Part shown: piece after piece, positions 7,879 to 10,064 of the stretch
Layout: each line of letters begins with the position of its first letter
Position numbering within the stretch: position 1 is the first letter of the stretch
NCBI GenBank assembly: GCA_004151065.3
Contig: NWUY0300008532.1
Location: 122,660 to 132,723, forward strand
From: Larix sibirica
Taxonomy: Eukaryota; Streptophyta; Pinopsida; Pinales; Pinaceae
Length of the DNA: 10,064 nt
Reading direction: 5' to 3'
The notes under the pieces: generated by a model
Seen by the model: only the letters and a program-made list of their open reading frames with translations
The model's database searches: none
Told to the model about the DNA's origin: nothing
Position numbers and translations under genes: made by a program

Positions 7879-8871
7879 GATCAGTTCAAAATTAACCTAT
7901 AAAATTAGTAGACACATAAATTCATAATTATTATGACATTTTTATAAGTACACTAAAGTACATGATACATAAGTTTGGCATACAAAACATTTATCCAATA
8001 CACAAATTTAAATGCTCTAACATAAATGTAATGCATTTATCTTTAAACATCTAGAATGTTCCAACTTTCTCTCCATTTATCATCAATCTTATGCAAAGAC
8101 CAACTTTTGTATCTAACAAAGAGGTTGAGGTTGATTGATAGCTAGAGAATATCTACAATAAATGGCATTTCACTATGTCTAACATCATGTCCATATAAAG
8201 CTCAACATTGCTTTCCACCATCACCTTTAATGAAAAATAATTAATGGTCAACATCACCTTACAAATTTTTCATCATCCAACCTTAAGCTTAAGTTTGAAT
8301 GACAATCCAACCATAATTTTTGAGGTTGTAGTGCTACATTGGTGGGATTTTGTTTTTAACATTGAAATATTTGAGATATCGGTATTACCCTAGATATTAC
8401 GGGCTTCGAACTCAAAATAAAACATAGAGGCAAGAATTTTGAAATTTTAGAATGAGGCTACCCTTTATGGCCTCCTGACTTGTAGTTAAATGTAAATATT
8501 TTTGATAATAAAGACCAATTAATATAATTTTTTTTCTACCAAAAATTAAAAAATGGTTTTTGACTTCTTAGAAAACAAAAATATATGTTGATTGTTTAGT
8601 TGAAACTTATCAAGTTAAAATATTCAATTGCTCTAGATGTTCTACCCTAACCATGATTCTAAGAGAAAGAACATGGAATTCTCACTAAAAGTGAACTGAC
8701 ATGAAAAAAAAGCTAAGGAAAATGGCATCACATAACTATTTCAATAAGGCATGTAAATAATTATTCATTCTCCTAAAACTTCTTCAATGTAAATAAATGT
8801 ACTCATACTAAATTATCATATATATTTTCAAAGTAGATGTTAAGCCTCATATAATGTGATATTACATTTTT

Positions 8872-10064
8872 TATGATCACGTTAATTGTGATTTTTTGAA
8901 GCTGGTTCTATTGCAGATTGGTATTCCTAGTTTGGTTACTAATTGGATCATGGCATGTGCGATGTCAACTACCTATTCAATTCTGGTTAATGTTAACCCT
9001 ACTCCTTTCTTCAAGAGCTACAAAGGACTTCGCCAAGGTTGTCCACTATCCCGTCTCTTGTTTTTATTGGTGATAGAAGGACTTAGTCTTTTGATGGGGG
9101 ATGCGAGGAACAAAAAAGCTGTCAAAGGGATTAGGGTTGCAAAAGGCTTTTCGATTACCCACCTTTTGTTTGTCGATGATGTAATTATGTTTGGATCAGA
9201 TTCAATTGAGGAATGGAAGTTCATCTATGACATTCTGTCACTCTTTTGTTCTGCTTCAGGGATGCAAATCAGTCACAACAAATATGTGTTCATCTGCAAT
9301 TTAGTTACAAACCCTGTTTTAGTTGAGATATTAAACTTCTTGCCTTATAATACCGCTGATCTGAGTGATGGAGTTAAGTATTTGGGTTTCCTTATTAAAC
9401 CAAATTGCTATGGTAAACATGATTGGAGATGGTTACTTGGGAGATTCGAGAAGAGAATTAACCTCTGGGTTTTGAAGCATCTGTCCTTGGGTGGCCGTCT
9501 TATTCTTCTTAAATCGGTTTTGAGTAGCTTACCGATTTATGGGCTCTCTTGGCACAAATCCCTATTTATATCCTGAAGAATTTAAACAGTCTCATGTTCT
9601 ATTTTCTGTGGTCGAGCTATAATGATGGGGGTAAATTTCATTTGACAAAATGGAGTTCTTTAGCTGTGCCTTATAAGAATGGCGGTTGGAATATTAAGAA
9701 CATTTTTTGGTTCAATATTGCCCTTTCATTAAAAAGTATTTGGCACGGACTCTTTGGGGACAACCTTTGGTCTAAAATTTTGCATGCAAAGTATATAAAA
9801 GTGGATATATTCAGCTGGGTCAAATCTCCAAGGGTCACTGGACGAAATACTTCTTACATTTGGAGGGGATTTATGAAAATCCTCCCTTGGATCAGTTCTC
9901 ATCTGTCCTGGGATGTGGGTTGCGGGCTTAATGTTTATGTGGGCGTTGATCCTATCTCGGGTGTCAGCGACAACTATTGCTTATCACTGGAGCTCAGAAA
10001 CCTCTTTTCGAGTTACGGTCTCTTCACTTTGAACCAGTTTAAGAGATCGAGCTATCAAGTTCCA
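8872..10064 (+). mobile_element. LINE 'B': 5'-truncated L1-type element, 3' end off window
   Basis: LINE coding sequence begins abruptly inside reverse transcriptase motif A (YDHVNCDFL) straight after AT-rich DNA, and runs to the window edge. Truncation of the 5' end is the usual product of incomplete target-primed reverse transcription. It differs from LINE A at most non-motif positions, so it is a different L1 subfamily and not a copy of A. It lies on the opposite strand, head to head with A. Confidence 0.9.
8872..10064 (+). pseudogene. LINE B ORF2 fragment (reverse transcriptase and C-terminal part), frameshifted
   Basis: Partial LINE reverse transcriptase. In order: motif A remainder YDHVNCDFLKLVL (8872 onward), GLRQGCPLSRLLF (about 9025-9063; Arg replaces the usual Pro after PLS), the catalytic FVDD box at 9169-9180, SGMQISHNK, GVKYLGF (about 9370), and GGRLILLKSVLSSLPIY up to 9540. 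The first frame then stops at 9574-9576. Supplying one base at 9540 (TATTGG instead of TATGG) would give the usual IYW. From there the second frame stays open for all 175 codons to the window end: FLWSS, the GGWNIKN segment, W..LW....KY and W-rich sequence typical of LINE ORF2 between RT and zf-RVT. There are no other stops, so B looks less decayed than A in this part. It has no ATG of its own. Confidence 0.92.

Larger units (their letters stand above)
7476..8871. other. AT-rich spacer between LINE A and LINE B, no gene seen
   Basis: About 1.4 kb of strongly AT-rich sequence with many short A and T runs, two AAT microsatellites and frequent stops in all frames. I found no open frame with protein-like composition, no splice-flanked exon I could defend, no clear tRNA and no terminal inverted repeats. 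It is most simply ordinary plant intergenic DNA, the host sequence into which the elements inserted. Its last 50 bases may include a remnant of LINE B (see findings). Confidence 0.75.

Noticed and set aside
8401-8413. gggcttcgaactc, similar to a tRNA/SINE B box
   Set aside because: It has an extra base relative to GGTTCGAANCC, no A box at a suitable distance and no cloverleaf that I could form.
1-10064. Undescribed defence, CRISPR or mobile system
   Set aside because: All recognisable coding sequence is explained by two known-type plant LINEs. There are no spaced direct repeats, no operon-like gene sets and no unexplained conserved frame.

Overview
This window looks like nuclear DNA from a flowering plant. 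It is filled mostly by decayed non-LTR retrotransposons (LINE, L1 type), with no intact protein-coding gene, RNA gene or CRISPR array that I can support. The plant assignment rests on family architecture. ORF1 is of the DUF4283/zinc-knuckle kind (hallmark VRLPGLPLHYW). ORF2 has an APE-type endonuclease, a reverse transcriptase with an FVDD box, and a zf-RVT-like C-terminal region. The species cannot be told from the sequence.

Layout. (1) Positions 1 to about 7475, minus strand: LINE 'A', read right to left. It has a 5' leader (about 7475-7172), ORF1 (from 7171), then ORF2, which runs off the left edge inside the zf-RVT-like region, so the 3' end, tail and left target site lie outside the window. 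(2) A block of 2053 bp (2631-4683) recurs as 4685-6737 in direct orientation. I found only three mismatches, and a single N at 4684 separates the copies. The block carries the distal part of ORF1 and the first part of ORF2. Removing one copy gives an ordinary single LINE, so I favour an unmerged contig overlap (assembly artefact) over a true duplication. (3) About 7476-8871: AT-rich spacer with AAT microsatellites and no convincing gene. (4) About 8872-10064, plus strand: LINE 'B', 5'-truncated inside the reverse transcriptase, from a different L1 subfamily, and running off the right edge. A and B are head to head.

In a working element, ORF1 would be the RNA-binding protein and ORF2 the endonuclease/reverse transcriptase that performs target-primed reverse transcription. 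Here both elements are dead. A carries at least ten in-frame TAG/TGA stops and several frameshifts, has lost its endonuclease catalytic Glu, and has lost two zinc-knuckle cysteines. B has lost its 5' part and carries a one-base deletion. The most informative details are the probable assembly duplication, a TGATG stop/start overlap joining ORF1 to ORF2, an 8-bp tandem duplication whose removal restores the ORF1 frame, and a deamination-like pattern of stops. I see no undescribed biological system here.
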